Counted from the first letter of the stretch, positions 1-6,499 are shown. The stretch: 44,420 bases of DNA from an uncultured Dorea sp. (GCA_900543415.1 UQRE01000019.1:1-44420); one strand, 5' to 3'. Translations and numbers: made by a program. The notes: generated by a model not told the origin, from the letters alone.

Positions 1-55
1 ACGGGTCCGATTCCCGTCAGCAGCTTTTCCATAAAACCTTGTAGATACGGGAAAA
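1..55. repeat. attL: left copy of the 55-bp terminal direct repeat
   Basis: The first 55 bases are identical to 44366-44420. Bases 1-24 fold as a tRNA T-arm (stem ACGGG/CCCGT, loop TCCGATT) followed by a 7-nt acceptor strand CAGCAGC, so the repeat looks like the 3' end of a host tRNA gene, a common target of tyrosine integrases. The matching 5' acceptor would be GCTGCTG, which would suit a Thr-type tRNA, but the tRNA body lies outside the window. The left edge of the repeat is cut by the window. Confidence 0.88.
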
Positions 56-78
56 ACAACGTATTTACAAGGTTTTTT
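33..78 (+). terminator. 17-bp hairpin with T-run spanning the att boundary
   Basis: Bases 33-49 pair with 60-76 (17 bp with one G-T wobble; 10-nt loop), and the T-run closes the 3' arm. It has the form of an intrinsic terminator for the tRNA ending near base 28. The 5' arm lies inside the 55-bp att repeat, while the 3' arm is outside it, so the phage supplies the second half of the hairpin. Confidence 0.75.
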
Positions 79-115
79 CATGTTTTGAAACAGCACTTCC
101 TATGCCTACCACGGT

Positions 116-177
116 GGAAAATATGCTATTTTTTATTATATATGCAACACGATGCAACACGGAAAATATGTTATTTT
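116..177. promoter_or_regulatory. Left integrase arm-type sites
   Basis: ATGCAACAC occurs twice in tandem (142-150 and 152-160), and the same 9-mer occurs twice near the right end (44311-44319 and 44323-44331). Around the left pair a 17-bp direct repeat, GGAAAATATG(C/T)TATTTT, is found at 116-132 and 161-177. Paired short repeats flanking the core on both sides are the usual arrangement for arm-binding domains of phage tyrosine integrases. The role is inferred from position and repetition. Confidence 0.6.
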
Positions 178-178
178 A

Positions 179-1252
179 TTACATGCTGTTTAATTTTTCA
201 AAGTGCTTATTAATTTTTTTGTTCTGCCGGACGCTTTCCAGGTCAATTACATTTCTATATACTGCTTTCATGATATTGTCGCTGGCCCATCCCCCCCGTT
301 GTAAAATATATTGGTCCGGTATGCCTATGGCGTGCATAATGGATGCAGCATAATGCCGGAGGTCGTGAAAGCGGAAATGGGGTATGTCAATCTTTTTGAG
401 TACTCGTCCGAATCGGTGTGTGATGTAATCCGGGTTCATGTCAACCAATTTTCCTTTTTTTCCAGATATCCGGTCAATTACAAATGCTGGCATTTCTACA
501 TCCCGTGTGCTATCATCCGTCTTAGGCTGTTTAATGTACCATTGATTATCTGGCCCCTTGACCATATTGTCTCTTACATGGATTATCTTTCCGTCCACGT
601 TCTTGTCGGTTAGGGCGCTTATTTCTCCACGCCTAAGTGGTCCAAAGGCTGCTAGTAATACAGCTATTTCTAAATCAGTGCCTTTAATAGCGTCCAGCAA
701 CTTTTTAATATCATTGTCATTGGGGCAATATAAGTTAGGACGTTTTTTTTGAGGCAGCTTAACGTTTAAAGTTAATTCGGGTGCAAACATTTCCAGTGTT
801 GGAGATAACAGACCATAGGCATTTCTTACCGTCTTTGGAGATAGTTTTTTTGCAGCTAAATTACTTACCCATATTTGCACAGATGGACTTGTCAGTTCTG
901 AAAGCTTTTTTTGGCCAAATGCGCCGCCGAAATACTGTCTTTGTAGACCAGTGTACCCTCTAAGCGTAGAAGGGCTTAAAACACCGCTCTTGGCGCTTAA
1001 ATAGCGTTCAATAGCATCACTGACTGTAATATCTTCTTCTTCGTCCTCTTCCGGTACGTTGTATTGTTCTATGGGCTTATCTTTCATATCTAATTTCCAT
1101 CTGGCAGCCATTTCTTGTGCGATTTTGCGTGATGGGGCAACAAAGCTTTTGTAATGCCGCTTACCTTTATCATCTGTATACAGATACACCTGCACTCGGA
1201 CATTTCCAGACGGCAGTACTCCTTTTTTCTTTTTCGGGGCCTTTGTAGTCAT
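179..1252 (-). CDS. int: Phage tyrosine integrase
   Basis: Site-specific tyrosine recombinase that should integrate and excise the prophage at the tRNA-like att core. Of its 357 residues, the N-terminal ~60 are Lys-rich, as in an arm-binding domain, followed by a SAM-like core-binding domain and the catalytic domain. Catalytic residues are visible: Arg in GPLRRGEISAL, the beta-hairpin Lys in KQPKTDDSTRD, HxxR in FHDLRHYAAS, the Trp of GGWAS and the nucleophile Tyr in AVYRNV. An upstream TTG (1270) would place the Shine-Dalgarno GAAGGAGG inside the gene, so the ATG at 1252, 8 nt after GGAGG, is chosen. It lies next to the left att site and is transcribed toward it, as in most temperate phages. 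Confidence 0.95.
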   Translation of the reverse strand: MTTKAPKKKKGVLPSGNVRVQVYLYTDDKGKRHYKSFVAPSRKIAQEMAARWKLDMKDKPIEQYNVPEEDEEEDITVSDAIERYLSAKSGVLSPSTLRGYTGLQRQYFGGAFGQKKLSELTSPSVQIWVSNLAAKKLSPKTVRNAYGLLSPTLEMFAPELTLNVKLPQKKRPNLYCPNDNDIKKLLDAIKGTDLEIAVLLAAFGPLRRGEISALTDKNVDGKIIHVRDNMVKGPDNQWYIKQPKTDDSTRDVEMPAFVIDRISGKKGKLVDMNPDYITHRFGRVLKKIDIPHFRFHDLRHYAASIMHAIGIPDQYILQRGGWASDNIMKAVYRNVIDLESVRQNKKINKHFEKLNSM

Positions 1253-1317
1253 TTTCCTTTCCTCCTTCAATTGATTTTCCTAAAAATAGGTATAAAAAAT
1301 ACAGCTCCGCAAATATC

Positions 1318-1346
1318 TTGCAAAGCCGCCCCGAAGATGGTACAAT
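1318..1346 (+). promoter_or_regulatory. Plus-strand promoter between int and the next gene
   Basis: TTGCAA (1318-1323), a 17-nt spacer and TACAAT (1341-1346) form a good sigma-A promoter pointing away from the minus-strand lysogeny genes. It is followed about 40 nt later by an intrinsic terminator and no plausible ORF lies between. The -35 hexamer is palindromic, so it could also serve a weaker minus-strand promoter for int. Confidence 0.6.
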
Positions 1347-1352
1347 ATAGTT

Positions 1353-1416
1353 GCGAATTATAGTGCATATCTTCGGGTATGTAGGCCGGTTCCTGTTGGC
1401 GCAGGGGCCGGTTTTT
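1353..1416 (+). ncRNA. Candidate small RNA of about 65 nt
   Basis: Transcription from the promoter at 1318-1346 would start near 1353. It would end at the hairpin CCGGTTCCTG (1386-1395) / CAGGGGCCGG (1402-1411), which pairs with two G-U wobbles and is followed by TTTTT. The unit lies in the 166-bp gap between two minus-strand genes and is transcribed against them. It carries ATCTTCGG (1369-1376), the inverse of CCGAAGAT at 1331-1338. No family was recognised; existence and function are inferred. Confidence 0.45.
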
Positions 1417-1418
1417 AC

Positions 1419-2114
1419 TTATTTCAAACCAAATTGCGCTTTTGAAGTCAATTTTCCATTTGTAAAATACATCGTTGCATTAGCTCCTGATGAATCATCT
1501 CCGTACCAAATGTATGCGGTAGAATTAATGTCTAAAATATTAGTTTCTGCCATAGGTTCTCCTTCTCCACCAATTATATTTACACATTCTTGGTATGTCA
1601 TTCCAGTAGTACATTGATTATATTCATTCAGTGTTATGTGATAACTGTAAGTGCGTGGCCATGATGAGAATATCCCAATGCCCCATAAAGTTATAAATAA
1701 AACCGTAAGTATAATTCGCATTGATTTTGTGCCTTTTTTGTAATACCACATTAAAAACAATCCTAAAGGCATACAACAAATGAAAAGCATTAGAAGATAA
1801 AACCAATCCTTTTGATAGAATTTATAATCTTCAGTAGAATGTTCAATAATTTCTAATTCTGGATTATTTTCTTGTATTAGTTCAATAGTTCTTCTTATTT
1901 TATCATTTGCTTTATGATTAAAGTCAAAACGTTTTACATTATTTGAATCATAAACAAAATCCAGATATCCACCACCTACGCCAATTTGAAAATAGCAATA
2001 CTCAATTTTTTTTAAATCTGAGTAAAAAATTTTTGTAGAATTCCCAAACAAGTCTATAATTTTGGAATCCTTTTTACCTACAAATAACTCTTGCGAAGCG
2101 CCCTTAATACTCAT
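1419..2114 (-). CDS. Membrane protein, PH-like N-terminus and SmpA/BLIP-like C-terminus
   Basis: Unrecognised 231-residue protein. The N-terminal ~90 residues are beta-rich with a regular hydrophobic pattern resembling bacterial PH-like domains. Two adjacent hydrophobic segments follow (about residues 105-125 and 135-153). The last ~75 residues (YNQCTTGMTYQECVNIIGG onward, ending with TMYFTNGKLTSK) resemble the SmpA/DUF3862-type fold, probably exposed outside. The start at 2114 is preferred over 2120 because GGAGG would directly abut the earlier ATG but is 6 nt from this one. Its place between int and the repressor, on the lysogenic strand, suggests expression in the lysogen, possibly as superinfection exclusion. 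The domain matches are by eye only. Confidence 0.6.
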   Translation of the reverse strand: MSIKGASQELFVGKKDSKIIDLFGNSTKIFYSDLKKIEYCYFQIGVGGGYLDFVYDSNNVKRFDFNHKANDKIRRTIELIQENNPELEIIEHSTEDYKFYQKDWFYLLMLFICCMPLGLFLMWYYKKGTKSMRIILTVLFITLWGIGIFSSWPRTYSYHITLNEYNQCTTGMTYQECVNIIGGEGEPMAETNILDINSTAYIWYGDDSSGANATMYFTNGKLTSKAQFGLK

Positions 2115-2161
2115 GAACATCCTCCGTAATGTGCATCAGACTCAATAACCATCCCTGTGAT

Positions 2162-2842
2162 TCAATTAGAATCCTTATACTGTTCCATCTCTTCTTGATG
2201 TTCAATATAGGCATTACACATTTTTGCATATTGTTCTACATCAAACTTTTTTCTTTCTTCAAATCTTTTTCTGGTTAATTGTTCGTTAGCAGTAATTTTT
2301 TCCAGGTCCTTTGATGGACAAAATTCTGGCCCTAGACATCCATTTTTTTCATAAGATACCAATTTATTCAATTCTATTTTAATCTCATTCAATGAAGTTT
2401 CAAATATATCTTCATCTTTGGTGGTGTTTACGATTTCTGCCAATGTTTTTATATGTTCTAAAATTTTTTCTGGTAATTCATAGATTTCTTTTTTAGCCCA
2501 CTTACAATATATAAATATAGATAATAAAATCACAAACAATATTATAGGTCCATAACCAAATAAATAAAAGAAATTCTGAATACAGTATAATATTAAAAAT
2601 ATTATAAGTAAAATTGATACCCCACCCAAAATACCTTTTATTATTTCTTTAGACATATCATTTTTATATGTTTTTATTTTTCTGCTACTTTTAAATGGAT
2701 AGGCCATTAACCTAAAAGGAAAACTATATAAATTATAAAACAGTCGAAATGGTAGCAATAATATACGTTTCCTTTTTTCTTTTCGCTTATACGAACTTCT
2801 TACCCACATGCGCTTTATATAATGGTATTGACTGGGACGCAT
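2162..2842 (-). CDS. Two-TM membrane protein, unknown function
   Basis: A 226-residue protein not recognised as a named family. The N-terminus is very basic (many Lys/Arg in residues 1-60). Two strong hydrophobic segments follow near residues 73-95 and 98-114, then a charged, mostly helical C-terminal ~110 residues that should be cytosolic. It lies 3 bp downstream of the ImmA-like gene on the same strand and is probably cotranscribed with the repressor. A role in lysogenic conversion or exclusion is possible, but only its position supports this. Confidence 0.6.
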   Translation of the reverse strand: MRPSQYHYIKRMWVRSSYKRKEKRKRILLLPFRLFYNLYSFPFRLMAYPFKSSRKIKTYKNDMSKEIIKGILGGVSILLIIFLILYCIQNFFYLFGYGPIILFVILLSIFIYCKWAKKEIYELPEKILEHIKTLAEIVNTTKDEDIFETSLNEIKIELNKLVSYEKNGCLGPEFCPSKDLEKITANEQLTRKRFEERKKFDVEQYAKMCNAYIEHQEEMEQYKDSN

Positions 2843-2845
2843 AGG

Positions 2846-3271
2846 CTATCTCCATTCTTTAAATTCAAAAAGTTTTTCTCTGTATCCTGTTAAACAGGAA
2901 AGTTGCTTTTTGTTTAATCCTGGGTTTTCTAATATAGTAGTATCCGGTATCAGTAGCTCCGCAGTAAAAATATTTGCTTCTTGCTCTGGCTTGGCTTTAC
3001 TAAAAAAAGTTCCTCCAAAAAACATACATTCAGTACCTTTGTGTAGCACCCCATGACCTACTTCATGGGCTAAGACAATATCACTGTATTTGGTATCGGT
3101 AATGCGTGAGTTGATGCATATACACGGTACTCCTTCGTATTCTATGTAGTAACCCGAGTATTTCCCCAGGTCATGCTTTTGTACAATAAAACCTAAATAG
3201 TCCGCAAGTTCCATAGGATTTCTGGTTCCGTATTTTTCAACCAGATTCAAAACAGTATCTTTAATCTCCAA
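2846..3271 (-). CDS. immA: ImmA/IrrE-family metallopeptidase
   Basis: Zinc metallopeptidase of 141 residues with the active-site motif VLAHEVGHGVLHKG (HExxH near residues 69-73) and a downstream acidic stretch EQEANIFTAELLIP that supplies the third ligand, as is typical of ImmA/IrrE. In this family (known from ICEBs1 and many Gram-positive prophages) the protease cleaves the cognate repressor after DNA damage. Here it lies directly downstream of the repressor gene (3-bp gap) on the same strand, matching the ImmR-ImmA pairing. The likely substrate is the protein encoded at 3275-3697. Confidence 0.88.
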   Translation of the reverse strand: MEIKDTVLNLVEKYGTRNPMELADYLGFIVQKHDLGKYSGYYIEYEGVPCICINSRITDTKYSDIVLAHEVGHGVLHKGTECMFFGGTFFSKAKPEQEANIFTAELLIPDTTILENPGLNKKQLSCLTGYREKLFEFKEWR

Positions 3272-3274
3272 TCG

Positions 3275-3697
3275 CTACTCTCCAAAGCCTTCCTGCTTTT
3301 TCTTAATCTTAGCCGCCCTACAAAGAGATAACAGTGAGTCTCTTAATAATTTATCCTCATCCTCATCCCCCGAGTAATCCTCGCCGTTAAATCTTAGGAC
3401 AACCGTCTCGTTGTTCCTTATGCGCTTCATAATTTCGTCAACATCATTAATTACATTAAGCTCTTCGTTATTAGAAAGAGTGGGCTTCTTTTCTTCTGGG
3501 GTTTCCTCCTTCCCATTCATTAAGTAATCAACAGTTACTCCAAAGAAATCAGCAAGTTTTTGCAATCTCTCCGGTGTAGGAGTGCTGTTTTTCCATTTAG
3601 AAACAGAACCATTAGAAAAACCCAGCTCCTTTTCTAGTTTTCCTTGCGAAAGCCCAGTGGATTTTCTTAAGCTTTCAATCCGCTCATATACGGTCAT
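3275..3697 (-). CDS. CI-like XRE-family repressor
   Basis: 140-residue lysogeny repressor. An N-terminal HTH_3 domain covers about residues 1-60 (TVYERIESLRKSTGLSQGKL, then a recognition helix around NGSVSKWKN, ending TVDYLMNG). An acidic C-terminal half follows without a LexA-type protease domain, as expected when inactivation is by ImmA. The longer ORF starting at 3874 is rejected: the ATG at 3697 follows an AAAGGAG site, and the upstream stretch is control region. It is predicted to bind the AGAA-N4-TTCT operators at 3718-3862 and to repress the plus-strand early promoter. Confidence 0.88.
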   Translation of the reverse strand: MTVYERIESLRKSTGLSQGKLEKELGFSNGSVSKWKNSTPTPERLQKLADFFGVTVDYLMNGKEETPEEKKPTLSNNEELNVINDVDEIMKRIRNNETVVLRFNGEDYSGDEDEDKLLRDSLLSLCRAAKIKKKQEGFGE

Positions 3698-3717
3698 ATA
3701 ACTCCTTTCTAATCCAC

Positions 3718-3862
3718 AGAAAAAATTCTGCAAAAAAAGCTTGACAATTAGAAAGAGTTCTGTATAATAGAGATATAGATACAGAAAACTTTCGGTAAAA
3801 CTTAACGGGTACAGATATTTTTCTAATAAATTGTGTGGTAACTTTATATTAGAATACTTTCT
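3718..3862. promoter_or_regulatory. Five operator-like sites, AGAA-N4-TTCT
   Basis: Five copies of the dyad AGAA-N4-TTCT lie at 3718-3729 (perfect, flanked to CAGAAAAAATTCTG), 3750-3761 (perfect), 3783-3794 (last base G), 3813-3824 (fourth base T) and 3851-3862 (perfect). Centre-to-centre distances are 32, 33, 30 and 38 bp, about three helical turns each. The second site sits between the -35 and -10 of the plus promoter and the fifth between those of the minus promoter. They are the probable repressor and/or Cro sites. Confidence 0.72.
3741..3768 (+). promoter_or_regulatory. Early (lytic) promoter, PR-like
   Basis: TTGACA (3741-3746), a 16-nt spacer and TATAAT (3763-3768) form a near-consensus promoter reading toward the Cro-like gene. 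The spacer contains operator 3750-3761, so repressor binding would block RNA polymerase. Confidence 0.82.
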
Positions 3863-3874
3863 ATGTTTTGTCAA
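3846..3874 (-). promoter_or_regulatory. Repressor promoter, minus strand
   Basis: On the minus strand TTGACA (3874-3869), a 17-nt spacer and TAATAT (3851-3846) point toward the repressor gene. Operator 3851-3862 overlaps the spacer. The start would be near 3839, giving a leader of about 140 nt that runs across the opposing lytic promoter: the two promoters face each other and their transcripts overlap. Confidence 0.72.
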
Positions 3875-3916
3875 GAGCTTTGCTGAACATTTTCTAAAAG
3901 AAGAGAGGGTGATAAA

Positions 3917-4099
3917 TTGATTTATGACAAAATTAAAGAAATATGCGAAGAAAGAGGTTTGAGTGTTAGGTCAATTGAAATCGAAGCTGGATTAAAGAAT
4001 GGAGCTATTAGCAAATGGAATGATTCAAGCCCAACTGTAAAAAGCCTTAAAGCGGTTGCGGATGTTTTAAAAGTCAAAGTGGACAAGCTTATTTCTTAG
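3917..4099 (+). CDS. Cro-like XRE-family regulator
   Basis: 60-residue protein that is a single HTH domain (YDKIKEICEERGLSVRSIE, recognition helix around KNGAISKWNDSSPT, ending VLKVKVDKLI). First gene of the early operon, oriented away from the CI-like repressor and sharing its operators, which is the usual place of Cro. The start is TTG at 3917, about 7 nt after a GAGGG site. Its recognition helix resembles that of the repressor (NGSVSKWKNS against NGAISKWNDS), consistent with shared operators. Confidence 0.82.
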   Translation: MIYDKIKEICEERGLSVRSIEIEAGLKNGAISKWNDSSPTVKSLKAVADVLKVKVDKLIS

Positions 4100-4115
4100 A
4101 GTAGGAGGTGAGGTC

Positions 4116-4541
4116 ATGAAAGCTGCATGGAATATTAATGGAATTTTTAAAGCAGATGCCGAAAAAGTTTCGGATGAATTATCAGCAATTAAGTGTACAC
4201 CATCCAATGTAGTAGAACATGCCAGGAATCCAAAAACAGAATTACATAAATGTTTTGAATGGAATGATTCTATAGCAGGGGAAAAATACAGAGAACATCA
4301 GGCACAACAAGTAATACGTAATCTTGTAATCATTAAAGAAGAAACCGAAGAAAAAACACCCATAAGGTTATTTTACAATACCGGAGATAGGACAGGAGAA
4401 TATAAGCCCGTACAACTGGTAATGAGGAAAGAAGATGAATATAAGAATTTGTTAAATAAAGCACAGGAAGAATTAAGGGCATTCAAAAAGAAATATAGCT
4501 ATTTGACTGAGTTAGAAGAAATTCTTTCCTTAATTAGCTAA
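4116..4541 (+). CDS. Conserved early phage protein, unknown function
   Basis: 141-residue protein not assigned to a named family. The N-terminal part (AAWNINGIFKADAEKVSDEL) is followed by a central segment (SNVVEHARNPKTELHKCFEW) and a C-terminal charged helical stretch rich in Lys and Glu that probably forms a coiled coil. A good GTAGGAGGTG ribosome site precedes the ATG. It lies 16 bp after the Cro-like gene and immediately upstream of the structured region leading to the RAMP-like gene, so they are probably cotranscribed. Confidence 0.65.
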   Translation: MKAAWNINGIFKADAEKVSDELSAIKCTPSNVVEHARNPKTELHKCFEWNDSIAGEKYREHQAQQVIRNLVIIKEETEEKTPIRLFYNTGDRTGEYKPVQLVMRKEDEYKNLLNKAQEELRAFKKKYSYLTELEEILSLIS

Positions 4542-4550
4542 TAGTAATAA

Positions 4551-4814
4551 TTGGCCTGCTGAATTGGCAATATTTTATTGCGCCACATTAAAAAACAGCA
4601 TATCACAATATAGGAAACAACAGGACACTACAGTAAAAAAAATTAAGCAAAAAAATATTGCTAACTGAGCAGGCCAACAAACAATACTTTTTCTGACCGT
4701 ATACATATTGGAATTAACCAATAAAAAAGCAGAACAGTGCAGTTCAATACAGCAGAGTAAATTACAACACAGAATAATAGATATTGGATTTGATTCCAAT
4801 ATCTATGCGGTCAG
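4551..4814 (+). repeat. Nested inverted repeats ahead of the RAMP-like gene
   Basis: This ORF-free stretch has three inverted repeats. A: 4551-4576 with 4652-4677, about 26 bp with few mismatches (TTGGCCTGCT against AGCAGGCCAA). B: 4693-4714 with 4793-4814, 22 nt with one wobble and one mismatch (CTGACCG against CGGTCAG ends). C: 4777-4788 with 4795-4806, a perfect 12-bp hairpin with loop TTTGAT. B and C share the same 3' arm, so they exclude each other. The Shine-Dalgarno of the next gene (4819-4824) follows directly. It could be a regulatory leader RNA, an operator cluster or a replication-related element. Confidence 0.7.
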
Positions 4815-4828
4815 ATATAGGAGGAGAC

Positions 4829-5506
4829 ATGAACAAAGAGAAAGAAAGTATTATAACCTTAGACCCTATTAAAAAGTGCAAAGTTAAGATAGCTTTAGTA
4901 GGAGATTCTGATTTGATTTTGAACAAGAAAGCAAGGTCATATGAAGAATTGGAAATATTTAAGCAATCACATCCGAAGGGAACAAAAATTCCTAAGGAGT
5001 TGCAGCAACCTTATAACCTTTTTGAGAAATTAATCACTTCTATTACATGGGAAAATAAAATTCCGGTGTATGATGATTATTCCATGTACACAAAAGAAAT
5101 GTGGGAAGAATTAATTTATTCAAACCGTCCGTGTATTTTATCAAAAGCATTTAAGGATTCTTTTATGGAAGCGTTTATTTCTTTAGGCTATAAAGAAGCC
5201 ACAAGTAGGAATGGTACAGACTTTAAACGTTCTGTCAATATTTCCAATTGGAAGAATCCAGTGGATATTACATCGGCTACATTCAGTCAGCATTTGACTC
5301 CAAACACAGGAATCACAAAAACCAATGTTATTGCTCAATACAATGTTTTTTCTGGATGGAAATGTGAAATTGAAATATCCCACATTGATTATATATTCGC
5401 AACAGATACAGTACTTGAAATTATAAACAATGCTGGTGAGTTTATTGGAATAGGAACACGCAGAGCAGAGGGATTTGGCAGATATCATGTTGAATCAATA
5501 AATTAA
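4829..5506 (+). CDS. RAMP-like phage protein (Cas7/Cas6-type fold suspected)
   Basis: 225-residue protein. The N-terminal strand KCKVKIALVGDSDLIL and the C-terminal end, a beta-alpha-beta pattern finishing with the Gly-rich loop GEFIGIGTRRAEGFGRYHV, match the signature of RAMP-superfamily RNA-binding proteins (ferredoxin-like fold with a GxG-R-GxG loop). Stand-alone proteins of this kind occur in many prophages without CRISPR arrays; their role is unknown to me. The start at 4829 follows AGGAGG by 4 nt; the longer ORF from 4784 runs through the hairpin and is rejected. No Cas genes or CRISPR repeats are nearby. Family assignment is by motif only. Confidence 0.6.
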   Translation: MNKEKESIITLDPIKKCKVKIALVGDSDLILNKKARSYEELEIFKQSHPKGTKIPKELQQPYNLFEKLITSITWENKIPVYDDYSMYTKEMWEELIYSNRPCILSKAFKDSFMEAFISLGYKEATSRNGTDFKRSVNISNWKNPVDITSATFSQHLTPNTGITKTNVIAQYNVFSGWKCEIEISHIDYIFATDTVLEIINNAGEFIGIGTRRAEGFGRYHVESIN

Positions 5507-5508
5507 AT

Positions 5509-5617
5509 GCCCCGGCGGTGCTACGAACACCAACCGGAGCCGTAACCACATTAACCAGACTAATGCGGATACAGGAATATTTTACCATTTTCTCCTGTAT
5601 TACGCAAGCACAGGAGG
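5509..5617 (+). promoter_or_regulatory. Leader with competing hairpins over a Shine-Dalgarno
   Basis: A compact hairpin (CCGG, then GGTG/CACC, then CCGG) occupies about 5512-5535. Further on, TCCTGTAT (5593-5600) can pair with ATACAGGA (5569-5576; 8 bp). Alternatively CTCCTGT (5592-5598) can pair with ACAGGAG (5610-5616; 7 bp), which covers the AGGAGG of the next gene. The two pairings use the same strand and exclude each other, so the site could switch translation. Confidence 0.5.
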
Positions 5618-5626
5618 AAAATATTT

Positions 5627-5893
5627 ATGAACATTGAAAACCAGAAGGACAAGCCAACATGGGAAGGGCTGGAGCAGTATTTTGCGGTGGAGGTAATAGA
5701 GCAGAGCAAGAGGAATGCAAAACATTGGTTTATAGCGTTTCTGGTAACGCTGGCAGCGCTGATAGGAACCAATGCCGCATGGCTTTATACCGCGGGTACA
5801 TATGACTATGTTTCTCAGGATGGCACCGGACTGAACAACATCAACACAGGAACACAAGGAGATTTAGAGAATGGGACAGAAAGCCAGGATTAA
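5627..5893 (+). CDS. Small membrane protein, unknown function
   Basis: 88 residues: a hydrophilic N-terminus (about 32 residues), one TM segment (WFIAFLVTLAALIGTNAAWLY, about residues 34-54) and a short polar C-terminus. Single-TM proteins of this type are common in early operons of Clostridia phages. AGGAGG lies 9 nt before the ATG, inside the possible switching hairpin. The topology is clear, the function is not. Confidence 0.7.
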   Translation: MNIENQKDKPTWEGLEQYFAVEVIEQSKRNAKHWFIAFLVTLAALIGTNAAWLYTAGTYDYVSQDGTGLNNINTGTQGDLENGTESQD

Positions 5894-5939
5894 GAAGAAC
5901 GGCAAGAGCCGTGGGATTAAGAGAAAGAGAAGGAGATAA
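5871..5939 (+). CDS. 22-residue Arg/Lys-rich peptide
   Basis: A short ORF overlapping the end of the membrane protein in another frame, starting ATG GGA CAG and ending IKRKRRR. Eleven of 22 residues are Lys or Arg. AAGGAG lies about 10 nt before the ATG, and the stop is 3 bp before the next gene. Tight coupling on both sides supports translation; the function could be nucleic-acid binding. Too short for certainty. Confidence 0.45.
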   Translation: MGQKARIKKNGKSRGIKRKRRR

Positions 5940-5942
5940 ACA

Positions 5943-6047
5943 ATGTACATTAATCCGTTTGTAGCAGGAGTCATTTGCACTATTTTAGGAGAGATGTTAG
6001 CTGTTATAGCAGTTGCGGTTTATCAATATTTAAAAAGGAGGAAGTAG
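5943..6047 (+). CDS. 34-residue single-TM phage peptide
   Basis: Starts MYINPFVAGVICTILGEM, continues as one hydrophobic helix and ends with the basic tail KRRK, so it should insert in the membrane with its C-terminus inside. AGGAGA precedes the ATG by about 8 nt. Similar tiny hydrophobic proteins are frequent in Lachnospiraceae phages. The function is unknown. Confidence 0.65.
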   Translation: MYINPFVAGVICTILGEMLAVIAVAVYQYLKRRK

Positions 6048-6053
6048 GTAGTT

Positions 6054-6206
6054 ATGATGCAATGCGAAAAATGCGAATATGTATGCGACACACCGTTAGG
6101 AAGCTATTGTACATTAACAAATGAGCCGCTGGAAACAACATCTTGTCACTACAATGATTTACCTGAATATGATGCGGCTGAAGTGATTATGTTTAGCAGA
6201 GATTAG
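6054..6206 (+). CDS. Small Cys-rich protein (probable zinc-binding)
   Basis: 50 residues with Cys in QCEKCEYVC near the start and further Cys at about residues 19 and 31 followed by His. The spacing fits a small zinc-bound fold like other mini-proteins in this operon. AAAAGGAGG lies upstream, and the gene starts 6 bp after the preceding stop. The start could be either of two adjacent ATGs. Unknown function. Confidence 0.6.
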   Translation: MMQCEKCEYVCDTPLGSYCTLTNEPLETTSCHYNDLPEYDAAEVIMFSRD

Positions 6207-6252
6207 TACGCAAAATTAGGATTTCTGAGAGATTCGGAGAAAGGAACAGTGT

Positions 6253-6477
6253 ATGGGAATTGATTTAAGCAGATTTAAGGTAATACACGGTGATAGGGCG
6301 TTAAATGCTGTAGCACTAATGGAAGTGAGGATGCCAGATGGAATGAAGTGGAATGACAGAAATACAACGGAAAAGCCAAAAATCATTGAAGTTCTGGCTA
6401 TTAATGAGGATGGAAACCTTGTATCCATTATGGATGAAGCATGGACATTTCAGTTTCTTCCAATTATGCAGAATTAA
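6253..6477 (+). CDS. Hypothetical early protein, 74 aa
   Basis: A soluble protein with a beta-rich pattern (FKVIHGDRALNAVALMEV, IIEVLAINEDGNLVSI, WTFQFLPI). No motif was recognised. AAAGGAAC precedes the ATG. It fits in the run of short, co-oriented early genes. Confidence 0.62.
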   Translation: MGIDLSRFKVIHGDRALNAVALMEVRMPDGMKWNDRNTTEKPKIIEVLAINEDGNLVSIMDEAWTFQFLPIMQN

Positions 6478-6499
6478 CATTTCCGGGAGGAACCGGAGC

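Noticed and set aside
4575..4799. Minus-strand ORF of 74 codons
   Set aside because: Lies inside the inverted-repeat region, is against the operon, and its composition follows the repeats.
4829..5506. RAMP-like gene considered as part of a CRISPR-Cas system
   Set aside because: No repeat-spacer array, Cas1/Cas2, effector or other Cas gene in the window.
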